Source of the DNA: CAZFPT01 sp046541875
Lineage (GTDB): Bacteria > Planctomycetota > Phycisphaerae > SM23-33
Length of the DNA: 21,249 nucleotides
Assembly (NCBI GenBank): GCA_046541875.1
Contig: JBKHCL010000055.1
Span: forward strand, 1 to 21,249
Direction of reading: 5' to 3'
Below are positions 14,196 through 21,136 of this stretch, piece by piece. Position 1 is the first letter of the stretch. Every line of letters starts with the position of its first letter. The notes below the pieces were generated by a model. That model did no database searches. It was not told where the DNA came from and saw only the letters and a list, made by a program, of their open reading frames with translations. The translations under genes and the position numbers were made by a program.

Positions 14196-15302
14196 ATGAG
14201 TGAACAGCACGACACGTTGCTGGACAAGCTGGACGAGCTCGACCGGAAGCTGCGCGAGGTCACCGAGCAGATGAACGACCCCGAGATCGCCACCGACCCG
14301 ACGCGGAGCATCGCGCTGGCCAAGGAGCGTGCCCGCCTGGCGCGAATCGTAGAGCCCTACCGCGAGTACTGCCGGATGGCCGAGGCGCGGGACGAGGCTC
14401 GCGTCATTCTGGAGGACGAGTCTGCCGACGCGGAATTCAAGGAGCTCGCCCAGGCCGAGTTCGACGAGTATTCCACCAAGGCCGATCAGGCCATCGAGGA
14501 CGTCAAGGGCCTGCTGGTGATGAGCGACGAAAGCGCCATCGGCTCGGTGATGATGGAAATCCGCGCGGGCACGGGCGGCGACGAAGCCGCCCTCTTCGCC
14601 GGGGATCTGCTGGACATGTACCGCCGATACGCCGAGCGGAAAGGTTGGACGCTGGAGATTCTCTCGGGCAGTCCGACCGAGTTGGGCGGGTTCAAGGAGG
14701 CGGTGGTCAACATCAAGGGCGACGACGTCTGGGCCCGGCTGGGCTACGAAGGCGGAGGCCATCGCGTCCAACGCGTTCCGCGGACCGAGTCGCAGGGGCG
14801 TATACACACCTCGGCGGCCACGGTGGCTGTCCTGCCGGAACCGGAGAATATCGAGATCGACATCGACTGGGATCGCGAGGTCACCGAGCACACGATGCGC
14901 GCGTCGGGCCCGGGCGGCCAGAGCGTCAACAAGCTCGAGTCGGCCATCAAGCTCGAACACAGGGAAACAGGCATCACCGTTTCCATGCGCGACGAGAAGT
15001 CCCAGCACAAGAACCGCGCCAAGGCCCGCCGCATCCTCGCTGCCCGCCTGTACGAGCACCATCGCTCAAAGCAACAGGCCAAGGAAGACGCCGCCCGCAA
15101 GGAAATGATTGGCTCGGGCGACCGCTCGCAGCGCGTGCGGACGTACAACTACCCGCAGAACCGCTGCTCGGACCACCGCCTCAAGGGCGAGGGACAGGAG
15201 GGGGCGAACTACAACCTCGATCGTATCCTCGCCGGCGACATGGACGAGCTGATCGACGCCCTCATCGCCCGCGACAAGGCCCAACGACTGGCCAATCTGT
15301 AG
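14196..15302 (+). CDS. prfA: Peptide chain release factor 1
   Basis: This 368-residue protein reads UAA and UAG and releases the finished peptide. The PxT stop-codon reading motif is P-R-T at 195-197 in V-P-R-T-E-S-Q-G-R-I-H-T-S, which separates RF1 from RF2 (SPF). The catalytic G-G-Q is at 240-242. The residue before it is Pro (G-P-G-G-Q-S-V-N-K) rather than the common Ala, and the residue after is Ser rather than His; G-P-G-G-Q-x-V-N-K is more typical of ArfB-type hydrolases. The rest (G-S-G-D-R-S, R-T-Y-N-Y-P-Q-N-R-x-x-D-H-R) is standard. ATG 14196 has a weak ribosome site; a TTG at 14160 lies inside the terminator and was rejected. The usual partner prmC does not follow. Confidence 0.95.
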   Translation: MSEQHDTLLDKLDELDRKLREVTEQMNDPEIATDPTRSIALAKERARLARIVEPYREYCRMAEARDEARVILEDESADAEFKELAQAEFDEYSTKADQAIEDVKGLLVMSDESAIGSVMMEIRAGTGGDEAALFAGDLLDMYRRYAERKGWTLEILSGSPTELGGFKEAVVNIKGDDVWARLGYEGGGHRVQRVPRTESQGRIHTSAATVAVLPEPENIEIDIDWDREVTEHTMRASGPGGQSVNKLESAIKLEHRETGITVSMRDEKSQHKNRAKARRILAARLYEHHRSKQQAKEDAARKEMIGSGDRSQRVRTYNYPQNRCSDHRLKGEGQEGANYNLDRILAGDMDELIDALIARDKAQRLANL

Positions 15303-15313
15303 GCTCGCCAACA

Positions 15314-15333
15314 CGGGGCGCTTGCGTGCCCCG
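15314..15333. terminator. Hairpin between convergent prfA and the minus-strand pair
   Basis: CGGGGC at 15314-15319 pairs with 15328-15333, and CGCCC/GGGCG follows at about 15331-15347. There is no T-run on either strand, so termination is plausible but not certain. Confidence 0.4.
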
Positions 15334-15358
15334 CCCAGCCGGCGGGCGAAGACGGGGC

Positions 15359-15550
15359 TTACTGCATGATCTCCAACAGCCGCTCGGCGAGATATACGTG
15401 GCGGTCTTTGTCCCGCTGGACGTGCTCGATCTGCTCGCGGACGGCAGGATCGGTCACCCGCGATGCGAGTGATTCGTATGCTTCCGACGCCTCGCGCGAC
15501 GTCTCGCAGAGCTCTTCGAAGAGATCCCGGAGTATGGCGTGTTCAAGCAT
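15359..15550 (-). CDS. Small helical protein, rubrerythrin-like spacing
   Basis: This 63-residue all-helical protein has the spacing of one half of a rubrerythrin/ferritin-like bundle: E-A-S-E-A-Y-E-S-L-A-S-R-V-T-D-P-A-V-R-E-Q-I-E-H-V-Q-R-D-K-D-R-H. The usual metal ligands are not in place: the Glu seven residues before the Tyr is Ser, and E-x-x-H is K-D-R-H. So iron binding is doubtful. Its start overlaps the stop of the upstream gene by 8 nt, which suggests translational coupling. The two proteins may pair into a four-helix bundle; this is inference. Confidence 0.6.
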   Translation of the reverse strand: MLEHAILRDLFEELCETSREASEAYESLASRVTDPAVREQIEHVQRDKDRHVYLAERLLEIMQ

Positions 15551-15779
15551 CGGCGACGTACTCCCCGCCGAGTTGGCGTGACAGAAGCGAGAGAATCCCG
15601 CGGTGCATTTCGCCGTCGGCCTGCAGGGCCCGGAGAATGGTGTACACCTCCGCCCGCTGCTCGTCGTCGAGGCAATCGGAATGGGCCACCTCGTTGGCAG
15701 CCTCGTACAACATCGCCGAGAGCCGATCTTCCAGCTCCCCGACCTTCGTGATGTCTACCTGGTCCTGCGCATGGACCAT
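15543..15779 (-). CDS. Small helical protein, partner of the overlapping gene
   Basis: This 78-residue protein is predicted to be two amphipathic helices (about 14-36 and 41-68) around D-C-L-D-D-E-Q-R, ending in E-M-H-R-G-I-L-S-L-L-S-R-Q-L. It has no signal or membrane segment. GGAGG lies 6 nt before the ATG, and a clear promoter is at 15851-15879. It overlaps the next gene by 8 nt. A ferritin-like role is possible from its helical pattern, but the canonical E-x-x-H ligands are absent. Function unknown. Confidence 0.65.
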   Translation of the reverse strand: MVHAQDQVDITKVGELEDRLSAMLYEAANEVAHSDCLDDEQRAEVYTILRALQADGEMHRGILSLLSRQLGGEYVADA

Positions 15780-15850
15780 GCCCGACCTCCATATCGTAAC
15801 GGTGCCAACCTCAGCGTGAACGCCTGAGAAATGCCTTGGTTCAGTTCCAC

Positions 15851-15879
15851 ATTATCGCATTCCCGCAGCGTTTTGGCAA
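15851..15879 (-). promoter_or_regulatory. Promoter of the small helical protein pair
   Basis: On the minus strand TTGCCA (15879-15874), 17 bp, then GATAAT (15856-15851); each hexamer matches 5 of 6. Transcription would start near 15844, about 65 nt before the ATG at 15779. Confidence 0.7.
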
Positions 15880-16209
15880 GCGGTAATCGCGGGAAACGCC
15901 GGTGGCCGTGCGCGACAGGAATCGGTGGCAGGGCGGTCCGTGGTTCGCTTCGTTTCGCCCTGCTTGTCCCCCCGTTCAGTTATCTCGCCCTCAACGAGTT
16001 GCGGGCCCTACGGCTCGCGACCGATGCTCGATCAGCGGACGGACCTCTCGCCCCAACGGGGCTCGACCACCCGGTGACCAACGTGTCGTCTTCCGTTCGT
16101 GAGAGTTTCTGTCAACGAACGGGGCTACCCGATCAACCCGCCAACGTGCCGCCTGACGAATCGCCCCCCGGAAAATGTCGCACACCCGGTGGCCCGGTGG
16201 CGGCGCAGC
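15880..16209. other. Intergenic stretch with short palindromes, no gene
   Basis: I see no supportable gene here. It contains copy 2 of the 28-bp repeat (15986-16013), the hairpin GCCCC-AAC-GGGGC near 16048-16060, and an 8-bp inverted repeat CCGTTCGT/ACGAACGG at 16093-16100 and 16115-16122. The long plus frame across it also reads through tRNA-Leu and was rejected. Confidence 0.5.
15986..16013 (+). repeat. Dispersed 28-bp intergenic repeat, copy 2
   Basis: CGCCCTCAACGAGTTGCGGG plus CCCTACGG, with 26 of 28 bases matching copy 1 at 13421-13448; the last 17 bases are identical. Confidence 0.65.
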
Positions 16210-16237
16210 AAAAACCCGCAACAATCGCTGCGGGTTT
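16210..16237 (-). terminator. Intrinsic terminator of tRNA-Leu
   Basis: On the minus strand AAACCCGCA (16237-16229) pairs with TGCGGGTTT (16220-16212), and the transcript ends in five U. It starts 14 nt after the tRNA 3' end. Confidence 0.8.
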
Positions 16238-16250
16238 CTGTCGCCTGAAC

Positions 16251-16336
16251 TGCCCGGGACTGGATTCGAACCAGCACGGGGTATTAACCCCACCAGGCCC
16301 TCAACCTGACGCGTCTGCCAATTCCGCCACCCGGGC
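16251..16336 (-). tRNA. tRNA-Leu (anticodon GAG)
   Basis: A class II tRNA on the minus strand: acceptor GCCCGGG/CCCGGGC, anticodon stem TCAGG/CCTGG around loop TTGAGGG (anticodon GAG, reading CTC and CTT), a long variable arm GGGG-TTAATA-CCCC, and a T-stem GCTGG/CCAGT with TTCGAAT. The discriminator is A, as expected for Leu. CCA is not encoded. It is a single-gene unit with its own promoter and terminator. Confidence 0.96.
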
Positions 16337-16349
16337 GCCTGAGCCCTGT

Positions 16350-16378
16350 ATGATGCCCAACTCGACCGCCCGTGTCAA
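16350..16378 (-). promoter_or_regulatory. Promoter of tRNA-Leu
   Basis: On the minus strand a perfect TTGACA (16378-16373), 17 bp, then CATCAT (16355-16350, 4 of 6). Transcription would start a few bases before the tRNA. Confidence 0.6.
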
Positions 16379-16417
16379 CCTCGCGCAAACCACATTTCAC
16401 CAAAACGGGCAAGGACT

Positions 16418-17617
16418 CTACGACCAACTCGCCTTGGCCGGTCGGCCTTGCTGATCGCTCGAAGAGTTCGTCCCGTCGGCGTCCTTCGCGTCCTTCGCGT
16501 CTTCTGCCGGCTGGGTCGTGGGGGCTTTGACCTTCCGGACCCTGCTCAACCACTTGGCCAGTGCCTTGGTCTGCTTGCCGCCGAACAGCCACTCGTGTCG
16601 CCCGCCCTTGACGTAATGAATCTCCAGCGGAACGCCCGCCTTTTCCCAAGGGTCCTCGACCTTCTTCCACAGCTTCGAGCCATTGTCCTCATCGCCCACC
16701 AGCACGAAGAGCGGACACGCCTTGAGCAGATGAGGCTTGTTGCGAACCGGCAGCGCCCGGATTCGACCCTGCGCGTAGGCGGCTGTGTCGATCGGGTAGG
16801 CGGCGTCGAGAATCAGCCCGCTGAAGTAGCCCGGCTTGGACGCCCACGCTTTCAGGGCGATCTGCCCGCCGGCGCTGTAGCCCATCAACATCGGCCGATT
16901 CGGGTCCAGTTGCGGGATGTCCTTCAGCGCGTTGACCGTCCGGATCGCGCGGTTGAACGATGCCTCCGACCAGCCACGGAAATCCTTCTTTGTGAAGACC
17001 ATCAGCGCATAGCCCTGCTTGTGAAACAGCTCGGTCAGCTTCTCGGCGGCCTTGTTGCCCGATCCGCCCGACGGGTGCAACCACACCACCAGCCGGTGCG
17101 GCCGCTGCTTCGACGCCTTCCGTGAGAGGCGCACCCGGTAGTGCAACCCCCCGCCGGCCTTGCCGGTGATGACCACCTCGTCGCCGTCTTTGGTCATCGT
17201 CCGCTCGATGCCCTCCGACGCCTTCTTCACCAGTGCATCCCAGCGATCGGTCTTACGCAGCGGGGCGAGGTCCTTGTCCGCCTTCATGTGATCGACGTTG
17301 TCGTACCCCAGCTCAATGGATTTCGCCAAGGCGTCCAACGCCGCGTTGGGATCTTTCAAGTGCGCGTGGCAGCAGGCGAGATTGTAGCGATGGTTGGCGG
17401 ATCGGGGCTGGAGTTCGACGAGCGTCTCGCAGAGGCCTTTCGCCTTGTCCCATTGATCCGCCTGGATGGCGCGGTGCAACTCCCGGGTGTTCTCCAGGAC
17501 CGCCTTGGCCCGCTCGCGTGGCGTCATGGGCTTGCTGCCGTCATCGATCGCCGCCGCGGTCAGCGCCATAGCCGCCAATACCGCGCATCCTGCTGTCCAC
17601 CGGATTCCAGCGTTCAT
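16418..17617 (-). CDS. Secreted TPR-alpha/beta hydrolase (esterase-like)
   Basis: This 399-residue protein has a signal peptide (cut near A-A-A-I at about 20-24), a TPR-like helical region (about 35-115; W-D-K-A-K-G-L-C-E-T-L-V-E-L-Q-P), and an alpha/beta hydrolase domain (about 160-360). The catalytic triad candidates are Ser248 in G-Y-S-A-G-G, Asp309 in V-G-D-E-D and His341 in G-G-R-H-E-W; the W-L-H-P-S-G-G loop fits the oxyanion hole. It resembles PHB-depolymerase/feruloyl-esterase-like enzymes, but the substrate is open. The tail after 362 is low-complexity, with repeated D-A-K coming from a short GTCCTTCGC tandem repeat in the DNA. AAGGGAG about 5 nt upstream sets the start. Confidence 0.8.
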   Translation of the reverse strand: MNAGIRWTAGCAVLAAMALTAAAIDDGSKPMTPRERAKAVLENTRELHRAIQADQWDKAKGLCETLVELQPRSANHRYNLACCHAHLKDPNAALDALAKSIELGYDNVDHMKADKDLAPLRKTDRWDALVKKASEGIERTMTKDGDEVVITGKAGGGLHYRVRLSRKASKQRPHRLVVWLHPSGGSGNKAAEKLTELFHKQGYALMVFTKKDFRGWSEASFNRAIRTVNALKDIPQLDPNRPMLMGYSAGGQIALKAWASKPGYFSGLILDAAYPIDTAAYAQGRIRALPVRNKPHLLKACPLFVLVGDEDNGSKLWKKVEDPWEKAGVPLEIHYVKGGRHEWLFGGKQTKALAKWLSRVRKVKAPTTQPAEDAKDAKDADGTNSSSDQQGRPAKASWS

Positions 17618-17780
17618 ACCAGCTCCCTTTCGAGGTCTGTTTCAGAAGTCTGCTTCACCTGCCGCATGTGTCCTTTAGATGTGGACAACGACCAAAGGTT
17701 CCCTGCAATCGCGCACCGAAACGAACCGCCCCCCCTCCGAGACCCGAAGACACGCGAGGCGGCTCCTCGGCGCATCAGAA

Positions 17781-17813
17781 AGCGGCGCCCGGGATGCGTT
17801 CCCGGGCACCGCT
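17781..17813 (-). terminator. Strong hairpin after the oxidoreductase gene
   Basis: AGCGG-GCCCGGGA pairs with TCCCGGGC-CCGCT (13 bp with one internal mismatch, loop TGCGT), 33 nt beyond the stop at 17846. No T-run follows on the minus strand, so it is a possible terminator or an mRNA 3'-end stabiliser. Confidence 0.5.
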
Positions 17814-17845
17814 GGGTGTTCGACGATCCATCCATCATTGAGCTG

Positions 17846-19093
17846 CTACTTCTTCGGCTTGGCAGCCTTCCTGGACTTCTTCGATTTCCCGCTCTTCTTC
17901 GCGGTGGTCCGCATGAGCTTCTTGAAGTCCCTGTCCGCCTCGGCCCGCATGCCGCCGCCCTTGCCGGTGGAGCGTTCTTTCTCCAGCGTGCGGATGAGCC
18001 GATCGATCTCCTTCTCGTCGACGGGCAGGTCGACGGGCTTGTTCTTAAAGCCCGAGATATAGGCGGCGTTGGAGATCTCCAGTTCCTTGATGCCTTCCTC
18101 GCCGTCGATGTACATCTCGCTGCCCTTCACCACGTGTTTGGCGAAGGCCTTGATGATCTCCAGGTGCGTGCCGCCGGCGTTCTTGGGCAGCTTGATCTCT
18201 TTCCAGTCGCACTTCTGCTTGCCGCCCGAGGGCGTGCCGACCACCTTCTGCGACTTGGTCCCGTAGATGCTCTGTTCGATCGGATGGGCCAGCTTGCCGT
18301 GCATAAGCTTGCCCTTCTCGAAGATCAGCGTGCCCTTCGTGCCGATGATCATCATCTGTTCCATGCCCGGCTGCTCAGCCGTCGTGGCGTAGATGTAGCC
18401 GATCTTTCCGTCGCCGTAATCGAGAATCACGTTGGCAGTGTCCTCGACCTCGATCTTGTGATCGCGCGTGCCGACCGTCGCGATGATCTGCTCGGGCAAT
18501 CCGCCGGCCATCCACTGGAACAGGTCGAGGTGGTGCGGTGCCTGGTTGATCAGCACGCCGCCGCCCTCGCCGTCCCACGTGCCCCGCCAAGCGCCGCTGT
18601 CGTAGTACGCCTGCGTGCGGAACCAGCTCGAACAGGTCAACTGCACGCGGAAAACGTCGCCGATCCTGCCGTCGTCGATCATCTTGCGCAGCTTGATCAT
18701 CGCGGTGCGCGTGCGGTGATGCAGCACCACCCCCAGCGAGACCTTGTTCTTTTTGCATTCTTCGATCATCGCCCGCGCCGGGCCAACTCGGCTGGCGAGG
18801 GGCTTCTCGCACAACACATGCAGCTTCGCCCTGGCCGCCCGCACCGCGATCGACGGATGCCAGTAATGCGGAACCGCGATGATCACCGCGTCAACCAGAC
18901 CCGACTCGATCATGTCTCGATGATCCGTGAAGTACGGAACGTCCAGTTCCTCGCCGAGTGTCCTGGCCTTGTCCTCGACGATGTCGCACACCGCCCCGAG
19001 TTCCACGTACGAGCCGCCGTTCTCCTTGCAGTTGCGGGCGTGGGGCTTGCCCATGTTGCCCAACCCGACGACGCCGAAACGAACTTTCTTCAT
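17846..19093 (-). CDS. Gfo/Idh/MocA-family oxidoreductase
   Basis: This 415-residue protein has an N-terminal Rossmann fold (G-V-V-G-L-G-N-M-G-K, residues 8-17), the family's E96-K-P-L-A motif whose Lys lies at the NAD(P)/substrate site, and the C-terminal alpha/beta domain with G-G-G-V-L-I-N-Q-A-P-H-H-L-D-L-F-Q-W (H-x-x-D active-site pattern). Members oxidise or reduce sugars, inositols and related alcohols; the substrate cannot be read here. The C-terminus adds an odd Lys/Ser/Arg-rich tail of about 18 residues. GGAG about 9 nt upstream of 19093 sets the start; the longer reading to 19570 is antisense to trpF. No Tat or Sec signal is visible. Confidence 0.88.
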   Translation of the reverse strand: MKKVRFGVVGLGNMGKPHARNCKENGGSYVELGAVCDIVEDKARTLGEELDVPYFTDHRDMIESGLVDAVIIAVPHYWHPSIAVRAARAKLHVLCEKPLASRVGPARAMIEECKKNKVSLGVVLHHRTRTAMIKLRKMIDDGRIGDVFRVQLTCSSWFRTQAYYDSGAWRGTWDGEGGGVLINQAPHHLDLFQWMAGGLPEQIIATVGTRDHKIEVEDTANVILDYGDGKIGYIYATTAEQPGMEQMMIIGTKGTLIFEKGKLMHGKLAHPIEQSIYGTKSQKVVGTPSGGKQKCDWKEIKLPKNAGGTHLEIIKAFAKHVVKGSEMYIDGEEGIKELEISNAAYISGFKNKPVDLPVDEKEIDRLIRTLEKERSTGKGGGMRAEADRDFKKLMRTTAKKSGKSKKSRKAAKPKK

Positions 19094-19166
19094 GGTGTTG
19101 TTCTCCGAATAGGCCTCAGAACTGTCTGGTCGCCCCCGCCTTGGATCCGTTGCGGGGTGAGGGTGC

Positions 19167-19195
19167 ACTCTACGGCCCGCCTGGCTGCATTGCAA
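19167..19195 (-). promoter_or_regulatory. Promoter of the oxidoreductase, -35 shared with trpF
   Basis: The palindromic hexamer TTGCAA at 19190-19195 is a -35 on the minus strand, with 17 bp to TAGAGT (19172-19167). The same hexamer is the -35 for trpF on the plus strand. Transcription would start near 19160. Confidence 0.45.
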
Positions 19196-19218
19196 GGCCC
19201 GCACCTCGACAGTACACT
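19190..19218 (+). promoter_or_regulatory. Promoter of trpF, leaderless start
   Basis: TTGCAA at 19190-19195, 17 bp, then TACACT at 19213-19218 (4 of 6). Transcription should begin at about 19224-19226, which coincides with the ATG at 19226. There is no Shine-Dalgarno, so trpF is probably translated from a leaderless mRNA. Confidence 0.55.
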
Positions 19219-19225
19219 CACAGCC

Positions 19226-19912
19226 ATGCAACGAGTACGTGTGAAAATCGAAGGGCTGCGCGAGCCTTCCGACGCCATGCGCGTCGCGCAGATGGGGGCC
19301 GACGCGATCGGAATGGTCTTCGCCGAATCGCCGCGATGGATCTCGCCGGAACAGGCCCGCGCCATCGTGGACAACCTCCCTCCGTGGGTGACCACCGTGG
19401 GGGTGTTTGTCGACGCCGACGCCGAGACGATCAACCGCGTGGTGCAGCGGACGCGAATCGCCTGCGTCCAACTCCACGGCGACGAGCCGCCCGAAATCGT
19501 CTCGCAGATCGACGCGCCGTGCATCAAGGCGTTCCGCGTGCGCGATGAACGCTGGCTCCCCGAGGTGCACGATTGGCTGGGGGCGTGCGAGGCGCGGTCC
19601 AACCTCAAAGCCGTCCTGCTGGATGCCTACGACCCCGCCGCCCAGGGGGGAACGGGCAAGAGCTTCAACTGGGACCTCGTCGCCGACGCCCGCGCCGGAG
19701 GGGCTATGGGCGGGGTGGACCCGCTGATTCTCGCCGGCGGACTGAACCCCGCAAATGTCTCCCAGGCGATCGACCTGGTTCAGCCTTGGGCGGTGGACGT
19801 CGCCAGCGGCGTGGAGAAGGCCCCCGGCGTGAAAGACTTCCGGAAAATCGAGAAGTTCATCCGCGCCACCAGAGAAGGCGACGAACTGCGAAGCGAATTC
19901 TGGCGACCCTGA
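19226..19912 (+). CDS. trpF: Phosphoribosylanthranilate isomerase, Cys-to-Glu variant
   Basis: This 228-residue (beta/alpha)8 protein should catalyse the third step of tryptophan synthesis, the Amadori rearrangement of PRA to CdRP. Family motifs are in order: V-K-I-x-G-L at 6-11, S-P-R at 35-37, V-Q-L-H-G at 81-85, L-L-D133 with G-G-T-G-K-S-F-N-W at 141-149, L-A-G-G-L-N-P-x-N-V at 169-178 and D-V-A-S-G-V-E at 191-197. The striking point is residue 9: the general-base Cys of K-I-C-G is Glu (codon GAA), while the general acid Asp133 is kept. The ATG at 19226 gives the normal N-terminus. No other trp gene is nearby. The C-terminus runs about ten residues past the usual end. Confidence 0.92.
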   Translation: MQRVRVKIEGLREPSDAMRVAQMGADAIGMVFAESPRWISPEQARAIVDNLPPWVTTVGVFVDADAETINRVVQRTRIACVQLHGDEPPEIVSQIDAPCIKAFRVRDERWLPEVHDWLGACEARSNLKAVLLDAYDPAAQGGTGKSFNWDLVADARAGGAMGGVDPLILAGGLNPANVSQAIDLVQPWAVDVASGVEKAPGVKDFRKIEKFIRATREGDELRSEFWRP

Positions 19913-19933
19913 CCGGCAAACACCGCTCCCGCC

Positions 19934-19988
19934 CAGCCGGGAGGAGGGGCAACGCTCGATACGCTCACGCCACGCGAGGACCCAGCCT
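19934..19988 (+). repeat. 55-bp direct repeat, left copy
   Basis: 52 of 55 bases match the copy at 21082-21136 in the same orientation, including 32 identical bases in a row in the centre (starting GGCAACGCTCGATACGCTCA). It lies 22 nt after the trpF stop and, with the right copy, brackets the DUF3800 gene. Confidence 0.85.
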
Positions 19989-20107
19989 CGGGCTCAGGTT
20001 GAGAAATTCCCGAGAATTACATTGAACAATTGGGGGTCCTGACCGATACTATTTGGTGGAGGCTTTGGTCGGCTCTCGGGCCGGGCATTGCCTTTACTTT
20101 TGCGCTC

Positions 20108-21019
20108 TCACCCAGACCCATCCCTGTTCTCTCCTGCGTGTCGCATATCCGTCAGATACCGAAATCCATGCACGATCTGAAGGCCGGCTTCGTCTTGCCT
20201 GGGGTACCAGTCGTCGAAGCGAAGCTCCTCAAGCTTTTCCACGTACGGACTCAACTCCTCGCGGGCAGGTTCCTCCATTTGTGGCAACCTCCATCCCCAG
20301 CTGATCAAGTAGGCTGCCAGATCAGCCAGCAGGATGCCTGTTGTCAGTTCTGAATGAACGAAGAAGGGCTCTGGAACGATAAGCGAGCTGTAGTTGCTTC
20401 CCGTAGGGTGTCCCAAGAAGTAACGGGCCATTCTCTGGACGAGCCTTTTGGCTTTGCTCTTCTCCAATTCGTCGCAAACGATCAGGCCGTGGTGTCCGCC
20501 GCTCTGTTTCTGCAGGATACGATAGTACCTTTCCATCAGGCAGAGCATGTCTTTGCCCAACCAGTGCGCCCTTTCAGAGGCTGGTGCGCACGCATCAATT
20601 ACAGACGCTACGAACCTGACCCTATGGCGCGCCGCAATGTCCAGGACCTCATGCACGAACTGCAGAACCTGTCGACTGTACGCTACCAGTTCCCTCTCGG
20701 AGGTCCCGCTGACGTCCTCTCCACGCTGCCTTGCATTCTTTCCCTTCAGCAAGCAGGAATGCGCAAGGCTTGCCAGGTCGTCGCTGCTGATCTCGACAGG
20801 TCGCTCTGCGCTTTGGAAACGCTTCCGCTTAAGGAGTTGCTTTGTCTTCGTTTCTCGTTCGAGCAGGTTTCGCAGATAGTCCCCGAAGCAGCCCTTCTCG
20901 GCCGCCCGGACGCTCTTGACCAGATTCCAAAGCTGGGCCTGCTCAATCACCGCTCCAGCCAGCACTTCGTAAGGACCTCCGCTACCATCCTGTCCGCTTT
21001 CATCGACAAACAAGAGCAT
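20108..21019 (-). CDS. DUF3800 domain protein (RNase H-like)
   Basis: This 303-residue protein fits DUF3800: D6-E-S-G at the N-terminus, V-L-A-G-A-V-I, S-V-I-D142, I-V-C-D183-E and L-L-A-D233-L-A-A-Y. The spaced acids suggest a metal-dependent RNase H-like nuclease fold. DUF3800 genes are often found in variable genome regions and beside defence or mobile genes; biochemical function is little known. GGAGG about 9 nt upstream sets the ATG. The gene lies between two 55-bp direct repeats, and its DNA is poorer in GC than its neighbours (28 of 60 bases at 20341-20400), both signs of acquisition. No transposase or integrase is visible next to it. Confidence 0.85.
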   Translation of the reverse strand: MLLFVDESGQDGSGGPYEVLAGAVIEQAQLWNLVKSVRAAEKGCFGDYLRNLLERETKTKQLLKRKRFQSAERPVEISSDDLASLAHSCLLKGKNARQRGEDVSGTSERELVAYSRQVLQFVHEVLDIAARHRVRFVASVIDACAPASERAHWLGKDMLCLMERYYRILQKQSGGHHGLIVCDELEKSKAKRLVQRMARYFLGHPTGSNYSSLIVPEPFFVHSELTTGILLADLAAYLISWGWRLPQMEEPAREELSPYVEKLEELRFDDWYPRQDEAGLQIVHGFRYLTDMRHAGENRDGSG

Positions 21020-21081
21020 ATCTATCGTCCTCCGCTTACGGGGAGCCCGGCCTGTTCGCTCTGCAACCGTTCACGCCGGTT

Positions 21082-21136
21082 CAGCCGAGAGGAGTGGCAA
21101 CGCTCGATACGCTCACGCCACGCGAGGGCCCAGCCT
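21082..21136 (+). repeat. 55-bp direct repeat, right copy
   Basis: Same orientation as the copy at 19934-19988, with three mismatches; 1148 bp separate the two starts. The sequence beyond, 21137-21249, holds no gene that I can support and a small palindrome ATGCC-G-GGCAT near 21148. Confidence 0.85.

Noticed and set aside
15831..16454. 207-codon plus-strand frame
   Set aside because: It crosses tRNA-Leu, its terminator and a dispersed repeat; no family signal.
17141..19225. Very long plus-strand frame running into trpF (923 codons in all)
   Set aside because: Up to 19225 it is antisense to the TPR-hydrolase and oxidoreductase genes, which have clear motifs. Only the last 228 codons, from ATG 19226, read as a real protein.
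20028..20055. REP-like string around GGTCCTGACC near 20035
   Set aside because: The palindrome is short and no second copy was seen in the window, so I cannot support it as a mobile repeat.
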